Assembly (NCBI RefSeq): GCF_003336675.1
Contig: NZ_QPII01000016.1
Location: 1-64,000, forward strand
Reading direction: 5' to 3'
DNA from: Billgrantia montanilacus
Lineage (GTDB): Bacteria; Pseudomonadota; Gammaproteobacteria; Pseudomonadales; Halomonadaceae
Length of the DNA stretch: 64,000 nt
Under the pieces are notes generated by a model. That model made no database searches. It was not told the origin of the DNA and saw nothing but the letters and a program-made list of their open reading frames with translations. Position numbers and translations under genes: made by a program. Of the stretch, positions 25,639-35,097 are shown piece after piece. Numbering within the stretch: the first letter of the stretch is position 1; each line of letters opens with the position of its first letter.

Positions 25639-28113
25639 ATGCAGGACAAGGAAGTGGCAACCCAGGAGAAACCGCTGGTCGTCATCACAGGGGCTTCTGG
25701 CGGTGTCGGAACGGCACTGACCCAAAGCCTCAAGCAGGACTATCGAATCATCGCCCTGGACCGGAACGAATCGGAGGAGGCCGATGAGAGCCACGAGCTC
25801 GACCTGACGGATGTCGACTCCATCAAGCAGGCGATGGATAAGATCATCGAGCGGCATGGACGCGATATCGCCGCGGTGGTCCATCTTGCCGCCTACTTCG
25901 ATTTCACCGGTGAGGAGTCCCCGCTCTACGAAAAGGTCAACGAACAGGGCACCAGGAACCTGCTCGAGGCACTCGAGGGCATGAACGTCGAACGTTTCGT
26001 CTACTCCAGCACCATGCTGGTCCACGAGCCTCAGGTGCCGGGGCACCGGGTCAACGAAGACACCCCGATCGGCCCGACCTGGCCCTACCCACAGTCCAAG
26101 GCCAAGACCGAAGCGGTCATTCGCGAGCATGCCAGCATGCCCTACACGCTGCTGCGGCTGGCTGGCATGTACGACGAGAAAACCAGCGTGCCCACGCTGT
26201 CGCACCAGATTGCACGCATTTACGAACACACGCTGAAAAGCCATTTCTACTCGGGCAACACCAACGCCGGGCAGGCCTGCGTGCACAAGGAAGACATGGT
26301 CGATGCCTTCCGTCGCACCATAGACCGGCGCCACGAGCTGCCCGAGCACAACGAGATCCTGATCGGCGAGGAGCATGCCGTCAGCTACGAGGCGCTGCAA
26401 AACCGCCTGGGCGAGCTGATTCACGGCAAGAAGCAGTGGAAGACCGTGGTCATGCCCAAGCCACTGGCCAAGACCGGCGCGGCACTCGAGGAGAAAAGCG
26501 AGCCGCTGGTGCCGGACGACTTCGACAAGGGCGAGAAGCCCTTCATCAGGCCGTTCATGATCGACATGGCCGACGACCACTACGAGCTCGATATTCGTCG
26601 CGCGCGGGAACAGCTCGGCTGGGAGCCGCGCCATGCCGTCTTCGACGTGCTCGAAGATATGATCGACAACCTGCTCGCAGACCCTCACGCCTGGTACGAA
26701 GCGAATGGCATCACCCCGCCCGACTGGATCGAGGAGGCCGAAGAGAAGGGAGCCAACCCCGAACGGGTGCTGGAGGATTACCTGGCCCATGCTCAATGCG
26801 AGCACTATCGCTTTCTCTGGGCACACTTTTTCAACGTCGGACTTGGTGCCTGGCTGGTAGCCTCCCCTGCCACACTGGGCTATGGCGGCGCCATGGCCTA
26901 CAGCGACATGGCCTCGGGTCTGCTTCTGGCGCTGTTCGGCGCCCTCTCGCTGTCGCTGAAGCTCGGTTGGGCACGCTTCGCCTGCGCTGCCATAGGCCTT
27001 TGGGTGCTGTTCGCCCCGCTGGTGTTCTGGAGCGAAAGCGCGGCGGCTTACCTCAACGGCACCCTGGTCGGCACCTTGGCCATCGGCTTCGCGGCCCTGG
27101 TACGACCGACGCCCGGTGTCTCGCCCGCTGCGGCGATGACCGGCCCCACCATGCCGCCCGGATGGAACAACAACCCCTCGAGCTGGTTCCAGCGCATGCC
27201 GATCATCGTGCTGGCCTTCGTCGGCTTCTTCGTCTCGCGTTACTTGGCCGCCTACCAGCTCGGTCATATCGACGCAGTGTGGGACCCCTTCTTCGACGGC
27301 ACCCGCCAAGGACTGAACGGCACCGAGGACATCATCACCTCTGAAGCTTCAGAAGCGTGGCCAATACCTGATGCCGGCCTCGGCGGCATTGTCTACATGC
27401 TGGAGATCCTGCTCGGCTTCATCGGCGCGGCCAACCGCTGGCGCACCATGCCTTGGGTCGTTGCCACGTTCGGCGTGCTGATCGTGCCGCTCGGCGTGGT
27501 TTCGGTGACCTTCATCATCATCCAGCCGATCCTGATCGGCACCTGGTGCACCCTGTGCCTGATCCAGGCCGGCGCGATGCTGCTGCAGATCGCCTACGCC
27601 TTCAACGAGTTCGTCGCCACCGGCGAATTCCTCAAGCGGCGCCACAAGGCCGGCGCCCCGATTCTCAAGATCTTCTTCACCGGTGACACCGACGAAGGTC
27701 CCAACGAGTCGCCGGACGAGAACTTCCAGCGCAAACCGACGACGATCATTGGCGACGCACTCGGAACCGGTGTGAACCTGCCATGGAACCTGGCGCTGTG
27801 CATCCTGATCGGCGCCTGGCTGATGCTGACCCGCATCACCTTCGGTGCCGAAGGCACCCTGGCCAACTGGGACCACCTGATTGGCGCGCTGATCATCACC
27901 ACGGGCGTCATCGCCATGGCCGAATCGGCCCGTCCCGTGCGCTGGCTGATGATCCCGCTGGCCAGCATGCTGTTGTTCACGCCGTTCCTGCATGGCGCCG
28001 ACATGTTGGCCACGACAAACAGCCTGGTCTGCGGCGTGGCGGTGATCGCGCTCTGCTTGCGCCGCGGACCAATGCGCGGCAAGTATGGCAGCTGGAGTCG
28101 GCTGCTGGCGTGA
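25639..28113 (+). CDS. NAD-dependent epimerase - SPW repeat - VKOR-like fusion protein
   Basis: An 824-residue protein with a cytoplasmic N-terminal SDR-extended domain (residues 1 to about 350): T-G-A-S-G-G-V-G-T is the NAD loop and Y-P-Q-S-K the YxxxK motif. A C-terminal membrane half follows: an SPW-type pair of helices (about 395-490), a VKOR-like four-helix domain (about 505-670) with the redox pair C637-T-L-C640 at its last helix, and a second SPW segment (about 715-820). VKOR enzymes reduce quinones and reoxidise periplasmic thiols. The loop that usually carries the second Cys pair has no Cys here, so any relay must use another partner. The start has AAGGAGG. Confidence 0.9.
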   Translation: MQDKEVATQEKPLVVITGASGGVGTALTQSLKQDYRIIALDRNESEEADESHELDLTDVDSIKQAMDKIIERHGRDIAAVVHLAAYFDFTGEESPLYEKVNEQGTRNLLEALEGMNVERFVYSSTMLVHEPQVPGHRVNEDTPIGPTWPYPQSKAKTEAVIREHASMPYTLLRLAGMYDEKTSVPTLSHQIARIYEHTLKSHFYSGNTNAGQACVHKEDMVDAFRRTIDRRHELPEHNEILIGEEHAVSYEALQNRLGELIHGKKQWKTVVMPKPLAKTGAALEEKSEPLVPDDFDKGEKPFIRPFMIDMADDHYELDIRRAREQLGWEPRHAVFDVLEDMIDNLLADPHAWYEANGITPPDWIEEAEEKGANPERVLEDYLAHAQCEHYRFLWAHFFNVGLGAWLVASPATLGYGGAMAYSDMASGLLLALFGALSLSLKLGWARFACAAIGLWVLFAPLVFWSESAAAYLNGTLVGTLAIGFAALVRPTPGVSPAAAMTGPTMPPGWNNNPSSWFQRMPIIVLAFVGFFVSRYLAAYQLGHIDAVWDPFFDGTRQGLNGTEDIITSEASEAWPIPDAGLGGIVYMLEILLGFIGAANRWRTMPWVVATFGVLIVPLGVVSVTFIIIQPILIGTWCTLCLIQAGAMLLQIAYAFNEFVATGEFLKRRHKAGAPILKIFFTGDTDEGPNESPDENFQRKPTTIIGDALGTGVNLPWNLALCILIGAWLMLTRITFGAEGTLANWDHLIGALIITTGVIAMAESARPVRWLMIPLASMLLFTPFLHGADMLATTNSLVCGVAVIALCLRRGPMRGKYGSWSRLLA

Positions 28114-28195
28114 AGACCCTGCGGCAAGGTCGCCTCGCTACCGGCGCCCTTGCCGCTTCCATGCACTCCCGGGACGGTACTGGTATCGTGTCGGC

Positions 28196-29998
28196 ATGCC
28201 TGCCACCCGCGACGACCCCGCCATGACTTCACGCCCCGACCCTCGGGTGCTGCTGCGCCTACTCACGCTGCTGGCACCCTATCGCAGCCGGCTGGCCATT
28301 GCGGCTCTCTCCCTTCTGGTGGCCTCAGCCAGCGTCTTACTGCTGGGCCAGGGACTGCGCCTGGTCATCGACCAGGGCTTTCTGGCCACCGACCGCGCTC
28401 AACTCAACCAGACCCTCGCCGCCATGCTCGTCGTCGTTGCCGTACTGGCCGGGGCGTCCGCGCTACGCTACTACCTGGTGAGCTGGATCGGCGAAAGGCT
28501 GGCGGCGGACCTGCGCCGGCAAGTATTCGATCATCTGCTCGAACTCGAACCGGCCTATTTCGAGAACGCCGCCCAACGCGACCGCGGCGCCGCCGAGATC
28601 GCCTCGCACCTGACGGCCGATACCAGCGTGCTGCAGACGCTGTTCGGCTCGTCGATCTCGCTGGCGCTGCGCAACCTGGTCATGCTGCTGGGTGCCGTAA
28701 CCTTGATGCTGATCACTCAACCCTGGCTCTCCGCACTGGTACTGATCGGCATCCCCGCCACGATGCTGCCAATCCTGTGGTTCGGTCGCCGGGTGCGCCG
28801 CCTCTCCCGTGATAGCCAGGACCGAGTCGCCGAGCTGGGCCGTTACGCCAGCGAGACCCTGGATGGCATCCGCACGGTGCAAGCCTTCACCCACGAAGCG
28901 ATCGACCGGCGCGACTACGGTCAGCGCGTCGAACACGCCTTCGCCACCGCGGTGGTACGCACGCGACAGCGCGCCTGGCTAACCGGTGTGGCCATGTTGG
29001 CGGTATTCGCCGCCGTGGGGCTGATGTTATGGCAAGGCGGACAGGCGGTGCTGGCCGGCGATATGAGTGCAGGGGAGCTTTCCGCCTTCGTCTTCTATGC
29101 AGTGCTTGCCGCAGGGGCGGTGGCCACCCTGGCGGAGGTGGCCGGAGACGTACAGCGCGCCGCCGGGGCCGCCGAGCGGCTGCTCGAGCTGCTGGACGCC
29201 GAGCCCGGCATTCGACGACCGACCCAGCCGACGCACCTGCCCTCGCCGCTGCGCGGCGAAATCCGCCTGGAGGGCGTGGCCTTTACCTACCCTGGGCGGG
29301 AAGCGCCAGCTCTCGATTCCCTCGATCTGTGGATTCGACCCGGCGAGCGCATCGCCCTGGTTGGACCGTCCGGCGCCGGCAAGAGCACTCTGCTGGGGCT
29401 CCTGCTGCGTTTTTACGACCCCGACCGGGGCCGCCTGACGCTGGATGGAATCGACCTGCGCGAACTCGATCCCAAGGCACTGCGCGCCACCATGGGGCTG
29501 GTGGCCCAGGAGCCGATACTGTTCACCGGCACGGTGGCCGACAACCTGCGCTACGGCAAGCCCAATGCCGGCCTCGATGAGCTACGCGAGGCCGCTCGAG
29601 ATGCCAATGCCCTCGCCTTCGTCGAGGCCTTGCCTCTCGGTTTCGACACCGAGCTTGGTCCCGGCGGCGTGCAGCTCTCCGGCGGCCAGCGACAGCGCCT
29701 GGCAATCGCACGAGCACTGCTGAAGAATCCCAGCGTACTGCTGCTGGACGAAGCTACCAGCGCCTTGGACGCCGAGAGCGAACGCCTGGTACAGCAAGCA
29801 CTGGACAGGCTGATGGCCGGGCGCACGAGCTTGGTGATCGCCCATCGGCTGGCCACTGTGACCTCCGCCGACCGATTGTTGGTATTTGACGAGGGGCACC
29901 TGGTCGCTTCAGGTCGTCACGCTGAACTGCTCGAACAAAACCCGCTCTACCGCCACCTGGCGGAGCTCCAGTTCGGGCGTCACCGGATGGAAGCTTGA
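28196..29998 (+). CDS. ABC exporter, fused permease and ATPase (MsbA/BmrA type)
   Basis: A 600-residue half-transporter with six membrane helices (residues about 25-300) followed by an ATPase domain. Walker A is GPSGAGKST, the Q-loop VAQEPILF, the signature LSGGQRQRLAIARAL, Walker B VLLLDEATSALD, and the H-loop IAHRLATV. Homodimers of such proteins export lipids or drugs. I chose ATG 28196; ATG 28223 is an alternative. The upstream 37 codons of the open frame overlap the VKOR gene and look like noise. It follows the fusion protein by 82 nt. Confidence 0.93.
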   Translation: MPATRDDPAMTSRPDPRVLLRLLTLLAPYRSRLAIAALSLLVASASVLLLGQGLRLVIDQGFLATDRAQLNQTLAAMLVVVAVLAGASALRYYLVSWIGERLAADLRRQVFDHLLELEPAYFENAAQRDRGAAEIASHLTADTSVLQTLFGSSISLALRNLVMLLGAVTLMLITQPWLSALVLIGIPATMLPILWFGRRVRRLSRDSQDRVAELGRYASETLDGIRTVQAFTHEAIDRRDYGQRVEHAFATAVVRTRQRAWLTGVAMLAVFAAVGLMLWQGGQAVLAGDMSAGELSAFVFYAVLAAGAVATLAEVAGDVQRAAGAAERLLELLDAEPGIRRPTQPTHLPSPLRGEIRLEGVAFTYPGREAPALDSLDLWIRPGERIALVGPSGAGKSTLLGLLLRFYDPDRGRLTLDGIDLRELDPKALRATMGLVAQEPILFTGTVADNLRYGKPNAGLDELREAARDANALAFVEALPLGFDTELGPGGVQLSGGQRQRLAIARALLKNPSVLLLDEATSALDAESERLVQQALDRLMAGRTSLVIAHRLATVTSADRLLVFDEGHLVASGRHAELLEQNPLYRHLAELQFGRHRMEA

Positions 29999-30080
29999 AC
30001 CAGCGCGGCCGTGAGAAAGAACCCGATGCAATACCCGCTCCACCAGTAGGCAGGCACGGTGTCCACGGGTATTGCTGGGT

Positions 30081-31109
30081 TCAGCCGGGGGTCGGCTGGC
30101 GCGGCGCTTGCGTGCCGACCCATAGCTCCTCCCACTCCCAGCCATCCTTTTCTACATACGCGAGCCATAGCCGCTGGCGCTCTAGCCCGAGCAGGTAAGT
30201 AACGATCTCGGCCTGTGACCGGTCAAATTGCGCGAGCGAGGGCACCGCTCCGTCGGGGATTTCAGGACAGAGGCTGGCTGGCCTGACGAAATCGCCATTC
30301 AGATTGGTCAGAAAGCTCTCGATCGCATAGAGGTTCCTCCTGAGCTTTCGTCGGACCGATTCGGTCAGCGTTGGGCAGGCGAAGCAGATAATGGTCAGGG
30401 TCTGGTAAAGTCTGGCCAGTGCCATGGGCAAGGCACGCTCCGGCTCGGACGCATGGTAATAGTGAAGAATGGGATAGGCCAGGTGCTGCTCGCTTATGGC
30501 GATTATCTGACCTTTCAATGCATCGACCTGATCGGCCAGCTCTTCGAATGCCTCCCCTTCGTCCATATTGCTCAGCATCTGCTCAGGGGTTTCACCCAAG
30601 GCGCTGATCAATATTGCAAGTTGACGCTTGTCAACGACGGCAGAAACCACCGCCACGATGTAGGTAACCGCCAAGGTGAACAGGACGAGACCATTGCCAG
30701 CTGCCAGCACGGCCAGTATCTGCCACTTGGGCGAGCCGGGAACGAAGTCACCGTAACCCAATGTGGTTATCGTGTAGCCGAGGAAATAGGCCCGCTCCAC
30801 CAGGCTGGCCTCAATCCCGGTATCGGCATGGGTAACCGCTTGTCCTTCACTACAGAACAGCAACCACCAACCGAGCCAGGCCAAACCGACCCAGACGAAC
30901 ACCAGCATGAGGGTGACCCACGGGCCCACAGCCGACAGCATCCCGTGGGTACAGAACTTGCGATGGATCAGAAGGAAGGGTTGCCATACCAGGCGAATGA
31001 GGCGGTTGGTAATGGGACCCGAGCGGGAAGCCGACAGCGTCGTCTGAATGGCATCATAAGAAGCCAATACCACAATCACCGATCCCGCCAGCGCGAGCAG
31101 CCCTGCCAT
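30081..31109 (-). CDS. Potassium channel family protein
   Basis: A 342-residue membrane protein. The pore loop with the selectivity filter is T-T-L-G-Y-G-D-F, between a helix ending WLLF and the following GLVLFTLAVTYIVAVV helix; an N-terminal helix pair precedes it. The last 170 residues are cytoplasmic and helical without RCK motifs. Start 31109 has AAAGGAA; the 20-residue extension is unlikely. The promoter should lie in the AT-rich 31110-31492 stretch. Confidence 0.9.
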   Translation of the reverse strand: MAGLLALAGSVIVVLASYDAIQTTLSASRSGPITNRLIRLVWQPFLLIHRKFCTHGMLSAVGPWVTLMLVFVWVGLAWLGWWLLFCSEGQAVTHADTGIEASLVERAYFLGYTITTLGYGDFVPGSPKWQILAVLAAGNGLVLFTLAVTYIVAVVSAVVDKRQLAILISALGETPEQMLSNMDEGEAFEELADQVDALKGQIIAISEQHLAYPILHYYHASEPERALPMALARLYQTLTIICFACPTLTESVRRKLRRNLYAIESFLTNLNGDFVRPASLCPEIPDGAVPSLAQFDRSQAEIVTYLLGLERQRLWLAYVEKDGWEWEELWVGTQAPRQPTPG

Positions 31110-31492
31110 GGCAGATTCCTTTCCCTGTTTGCATCGTATCAACCTACCGCTTGATACCGTCACACGCAAATGAGGGTGAGTCGACCTAAGAAGATTGCCT
31201 CAAGAGAAGCCATCCTTAGTTGACATTTTTATTTCGGAAACACATAGCGCACAGAAGACAAAAATTAACTTTATAATCCGCAAGAAAGGACAACCTTTCC
31301 TTTCATTAAACTACGCAAGCTAGCTTGATATCTTGCGTGGTATGCACCTCGATAATCTATCAAACGATTACCGCAATATTGCCGTTCAGGCACGCCTGCT
31401 TCTCAAGAAGCGAATGTGACACTCGGATAATATACTGCCGAGACTACCAGGGCCAAACTTGGCAGTCTTTCTTGATCCGTAACCCTGGCTAG
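31110..31492. promoter_or_regulatory. AT-rich intergenic region upstream of the potassium channel gene
   Basis: This 383-bp stretch is visibly poorer in G+C than its surroundings, above all 31195-31440. It contains no convincing ORF. An imperfect 8-bp stem (GACTACCA / TGGCAGTC, 31442-31469) followed by TTTCTT reads as a weak terminator on the plus strand, where no gene ends. The region must hold the channel promoter; I cannot pick a single pair of boxes with confidence. Confidence 0.4.
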
Positions 31493-33082
31493 CTATAGAC
31501 GGTCAACCCGGCCTCGATTCGCACCGGCGTCGGCACTCTCCTTTTTGGCCTGGTACATGGCCCTGTCAGCGGCATCGCACAGTTCCATCGCGCCTTGGCC
31601 GTGCTCGGGAAACGCCGCCACCCCGATACTTAGCGTCAGGGACAGGATATGACCGTTGAGTACATCGAAGCGGCTCGATGCCACCAGGTTCTCGATACGA
31701 TTCGCTGTCTCCCTGCCCGCCTCGAATGACATTTCGGGAAGGATGATCGTCAGCTCATCACCACCGTACCGGGCTATGCAGTCCACCTTGCGCAGACTGT
31801 CCTTGATGAGCTGACTGACCTGCCGCAGCACCGCATCGCCAGCCAGATGACCGTAGCTGTCGTTGATGGTCTTGAAATGATTTAAATCCAGCCAGAGCAG
31901 GCTGAACGAGCGGTTATAGCGAGTGGCACGGGCTATCTCGTCCTGCAGGATACGATTGAACGCACGACGATTGAGTAGCCCCGTCAAGGCATCCTGCCCC
32001 GCCATCAGCTCTAGCTCCTGCTCCATCCGCTTACGTTCAGTGATATCGACAATGATGCCTTCCAGGAACGGTTCACCGTCTATCTTCACTTCACGCCCCT
32101 GCTCCCAGCACCACACCAGTTCTCCACTACGCTTGCGAAGCTGATATTCGACGGCAAAGGGCTTGCCTTCCTCAATGGCCCGCTCGACCTCGGCACGGAG
32201 CCGATCCATATCCTCCGGCAGTACGAGGCTGGCCCAGGCAACGAGGCGGCTGTCCACCAGCTCCTCTTCCCGGTAGCCGGTCAGGGCCAGACAAGCACTG
32301 GAGACGAATCGCATGGTCCATTGGGTATCGTTCAGGCAGCGGTACGCCATGCCCGGCAGGTTGGCGATCAGCGTGGTCAGCTCCCGTTCACGCTTGAACA
32401 GGGCCTGCTCGGCGGCTCGCCGTGCCGTGACATCACGACCGATCGCCACCGAACCGACGACACAACCGTTCTCATCGGCAATCTGTCGCGAGTCCCAGGC
32501 AATGACCTTGTCCTCACCATTGCGGGTACGAATGGTGGTTTCAAAATCCTGGACCTCAGCGCCGTCGCACAGGATCTGCTCCACTTCGCAAGCAATACGC
32601 CTGCGATAGCAGGGGTCCGGGTACAGCAGTTGCCAGATCCTGTCGCTGCCCAGCACCTCATCGCGCCGGTATCCGGTGATGCGTTCGGCGGCATCGTTCC
32701 ACAAGGTGACCCGCGCTTCGCGGTCCAGCCCGTTGATCCAGACATGGGCACTTTCGATGACACTTGCCCTGAACTGGCTCAGGGCATGCAGTTCGGCCCG
32801 CTGCTGCTGGTTACGCTGCAACAGTGCTGCATCCGCCTTCCACTCTCGTTTCAACAGGAAAAACAGTGCGGCGCTGGTCACAGCCACAAACCCCAACCCT
32901 TTCACGGATTGGGCCTGGGTCAACCAAGACGTTCCCGCCACACGTCCACCAAGCCACCAGTCGGACACGATGATCCATACACTGGCAACGAGTGCATAGC
33001 AGAAGGTCATTCGTGCCGCACGCCTGGCCGGCGTTGCGGGCGAAGCGGGTTTATCCATGCGTACCACTTGTCGTGACACCAT
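31493..33082 (-). CDS. PAS-GGDEF diguanylate cyclase
   Basis: A 529-residue protein: two N-terminal membrane helices (about residues 25-70) enclosing a short periplasmic loop, a first PAS domain with PAC (ITGYRRDEVLGSDRIW to VGSVAIGRDVTARR), a second PAS domain with PAC (LTGYREEELV to GIIVDITERKRM), then a GGDEF domain. The active loop is Y-G-G-D-E-L-T, with Leu in the last place; DALTGLLNRRAF and LLWLDLNHFKTIND are intact, so activity is plausible. Start 33082 or 33058 cannot be separated by ribosome site. Ligand unknown. Confidence 0.93.
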   Translation of the reverse strand: MVSRQVVRMDKPASPATPARRAARMTFCYALVASVWIIVSDWWLGGRVAGTSWLTQAQSVKGLGFVAVTSAALFFLLKREWKADAALLQRNQQQRAELHALSQFRASVIESAHVWINGLDREARVTLWNDAAERITGYRRDEVLGSDRIWQLLYPDPCYRRRIACEVEQILCDGAEVQDFETTIRTRNGEDKVIAWDSRQIADENGCVVGSVAIGRDVTARRAAEQALFKRERELTTLIANLPGMAYRCLNDTQWTMRFVSSACLALTGYREEELVDSRLVAWASLVLPEDMDRLRAEVERAIEEGKPFAVEYQLRKRSGELVWCWEQGREVKIDGEPFLEGIIVDITERKRMEQELELMAGQDALTGLLNRRAFNRILQDEIARATRYNRSFSLLWLDLNHFKTINDSYGHLAGDAVLRQVSQLIKDSLRKVDCIARYGGDELTIILPEMSFEAGRETANRIENLVASSRFDVLNGHILSLTLSIGVAAFPEHGQGAMELCDAADRAMYQAKKESADAGANRGRVDRL

Positions 33083-33346
33083 TACCCCACGAAGCGTGGA
33101 AGCGATGTCATCGTTATCGGGGCTTTACGAGGAATCCTGGGCCCCTTTATTCAGATTAGTTTGCCATTTTTTTCTATCGTGTGGGTAAATTTTGACCGAT
33201 GCTGCCCATAGCACACGGCTATTGAACATGATTCTTCGATCAAGACGCATCGACCTCAACGCATCGGTCACGTCGACTAAAGTCTCATTGCCTTGCCGCA
33301 TGTCGGCGCCGAAGCTGTTTCCGGTGCAAGACAAAGTCCGCACCAT

Positions 33347-33370
33347 AAAAAAAGGCCCCCGAAGGGGCCC
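33347..33370 (-). terminator. Intrinsic terminator without an attached gene
   Basis: Read on the minus strand, GGCCCC, loop TTC and GGGGGCC are followed by seven T residues, a textbook rho-independent terminator. The next gene upstream on this strand (DUF503) ends more than 300 bp away, so it serves either a small RNA or that distant gene. Confidence 0.8.
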
Positions 33371-33450
33371 AAGTGGAGCACGCCAGCTCACTCTGTTTAT
33401 CGCCTTTCCTGATGGCGACGTTGAAATCGGTTGCAGGTGCCAACTCGCCT

Positions 33451-33495
33451 AGCTTGTGTCGAAATAGCTTGTGTCGAAATCGGTTGTCTCGAATC
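33451..33495. repeat. Three 15-bp tandem repeats
   Basis: Two perfect copies of AGCTTGTGTCGAAAT (33451-33465 and 33466-33480) are followed by a diverged third. They fall near the 5' end of the candidate small RNA. Confidence 0.8.
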
Positions 33496-33686
33496 AGCCT
33501 GCCTGGCAATCACTATACGAAAAACATGCCAGCTCAAAAAGAAATTAAACAATATCAATACTTTACCTTGGAAGCCCCGGCAGCCAAGCCTGACGCACGC
33601 TGCTTTGCAGCAACCCTGTTGCACCAGTTAGGTACTATTTTCCCCTCTCCTGCTTCATCAGCGCGCAGCCAATGTTGTGTTCGCCT

Positions 33687-33968
33687 CTAGAGGATCTCCC
33701 GGGACACGTCGAGCACGCGACCATCGACTGAGCGCTGCAGTTTCTCCTCGATCTCGCTGCAGAGGGATTCGACCTTCTGCGGTGACATGGCGGCCACCAC
33801 GAAGGTCCATTCGCTCGCTTCCAACCGGTCATGTTCACCGCTCTCGCACACAGCAACCGCGGGATTGCGGCCGAAGCGCTCATGCAAGCCGCCCATGCGC
33901 TGGCGCTTCTCCTTGAGGGATCCGCAGCCGGGCAGTGATAGGGTCATGGTCAGGATAGTGATGTGCAT
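33687..33968 (-). CDS. DUF503 family protein
   Basis: A 93-residue protein of the DUF503/YlxP family. The signature L-S-L-P-G-C-G-S-L-K-E-K-R-Q-R is clear. YlxP in Bacillus is near ribosome-assembly genes, but here it stands alone beside pirin. I chose the ATG at 33968, where GGA lies 9 nt upstream; the ATG at 33977 is possible and adds three residues. Confidence 0.8.
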   Translation of the reverse strand: MHITILTMTLSLPGCGSLKEKRQRMGGLHERFGRNPAVAVCESGEHDRLEASEWTFVVAAMSPQKVESLCSEIEEKLQRSVDGRVLDVSREIL

Positions 33969-34015
33969 GGGAGTCATTCCGTTGATCGTGATCTCGAGCT
34001 AGTCGGGCATGCTCA

Positions 34016-34957
34016 TTAGATCTTCCACGGCAGTGGCGCCGGCATCAACCGCTCACCCGACCATTGGGGAATACTGCCAAAGCGCTCGCTGCCCGCCTCC
34101 CAGTCGCGCTGGGCCTCGGCGATCTCCGCCTTGCTGTGGCCGACGAAATTCCACCAGATTAGCACTTCTTCCCCCAGCGGCTCGCCGCCGATCAGAATGG
34201 CACGACCGCCTGCGCTCATCGACAACTCCACCTCATCGCGGCCGCGGCCCAGGTAGGCCAGCTCATTGGCGACAAAGCGATCTCCGCCGATCTCGAGCTC
34301 ACCGTCCAGGGGCAGTACGGCGTACTCGAAGTCGTCTCGCAGTGGCAGGCCGATCGTTGCGGCCCGGCTAGCCTCGAGGTCGAGACCCACCAGCGGTGAG
34401 AACGTCAGGGGTGGCGCCAGACGGCCGTCGAATTCGCCGATCAGCAGGGTCAGCTCGACACCTTGTGCCTGCCAGCGGGGCAGCTCCGCATAGTGATCGA
34501 AGCGAGGCTCGGTATTACGACTCGCCTCGGGCAGTGCAATCCAGAGCTGGGCGGCATGCAGGTGGCTGGCGCCGGCCACCGACTCTTCGGTATGGCTGAT
34601 GCCGCGCCCCGCGGTCATCAAGTTGACCTGCCCCGGTCGTATCACCTGCTCGCTGCCCAGGCTGTCGCGGTGCAACACCTCTCCCTCGATCATCCAGGTG
34701 AAGGTCTGCAGGCCGATATGCGGGTGCGGCCCGACGCGCAGGCCGGCGCTTTCGCTCTTGAAGACCGCCGGCCCAGCATGATCGAGGAAGCACCAGGCCC
34801 CCACCAGGCGCCGCTGACGTGAGGGCAGCACTCGATTGACCGGAATACCGCCTACGTCAGCGGTGCGAGCCGAGACATGCTGAACCTGGCGTTTTCCGTC
34901 AACCAGCGGGCAATCCAGGGAGGATGAGAGGCTGCCTTCATTGACGAGATTGCTCAT
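34016..34957 (-). CDS. Pirin family protein (bicupin)
   Basis: A 313-residue bicupin of the pirin family, in which bacterial members include quercetinase-like dioxygenases. The metal site motif is G-P-H-P-H-I-G-L-Q-T, with later H-T-E-E and Q-L-W-I-A-L-P-E. Start has AAGGAG at the right distance. A 55-codon frame with a pirin-like C-terminal flavour lies upstream at 35098-35265. Confidence 0.92.
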   Translation of the reverse strand: MSNLVNEGSLSSSLDCPLVDGKRQVQHVSARTADVGGIPVNRVLPSRQRRLVGAWCFLDHAGPAVFKSESAGLRVGPHPHIGLQTFTWMIEGEVLHRDSLGSEQVIRPGQVNLMTAGRGISHTEESVAGASHLHAAQLWIALPEASRNTEPRFDHYAELPRWQAQGVELTLLIGEFDGRLAPPLTFSPLVGLDLEASRAATIGLPLRDDFEYAVLPLDGELEIGGDRFVANELAYLGRGRDEVELSMSAGGRAILIGGEPLGEEVLIWWNFVGHSKAEIAEAQRDWEAGSERFGSIPQWSGERLMPAPLPWKI

Positions 34958-35097
34958 GGAACACTCCTTGAGGACGAAGTGGGTCTATCTGCCGAAATGC
35001 TGTGGAGTGAAGCCTCGGCGAAACCCCGAGCGGTGCTTCTCTCAGCATAGGCCGCGCCTACGCCGCCCGCCCGGGGTTACGCCGCTCCGGTTCAGCC

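Larger units (their letters stand above)
33347..33505 (-). ncRNA. Candidate small RNA of about 160 nt
   Basis: On the minus strand a -10 box TATAGT (33517-33512) with a weak -35 (TTTTTG, 17-bp spacer) would start transcription near 33505. The transcript would end at the intrinsic terminator with seven U residues. No convincing peptide is encoded between them. I know no family match. Confidence 0.3.
33083..33686. other. Gene-poor stretch with orphan terminator and 15-bp repeats
   Basis: About 600 bp separate the PAS-GGDEF start from the DUF503 stop, both minus strand. No open frame here looks like protein. It holds a clear intrinsic terminator (33347-33370, minus), three 15-bp tandem units (33451-33495) and a good -10 box (33517-33512, minus). 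Together these suggest a small RNA. The rest should hold the PAS-GGDEF promoter. Confidence 0.6.

Noticed and set aside
25609..27309. 566-codon open frame on the minus strand
   Set aside because: It lies opposite the epimerase-SPW-VKOR gene, has low-complexity His/Gln-rich text and no ribosome site; a GC-rich shadow frame.
33285..33509. 74-codon frame containing FRHKLFRHKL
   Set aside because: The repeat is translated 15-bp tandem DNA and the frame runs through the intrinsic terminator; not protein-like.
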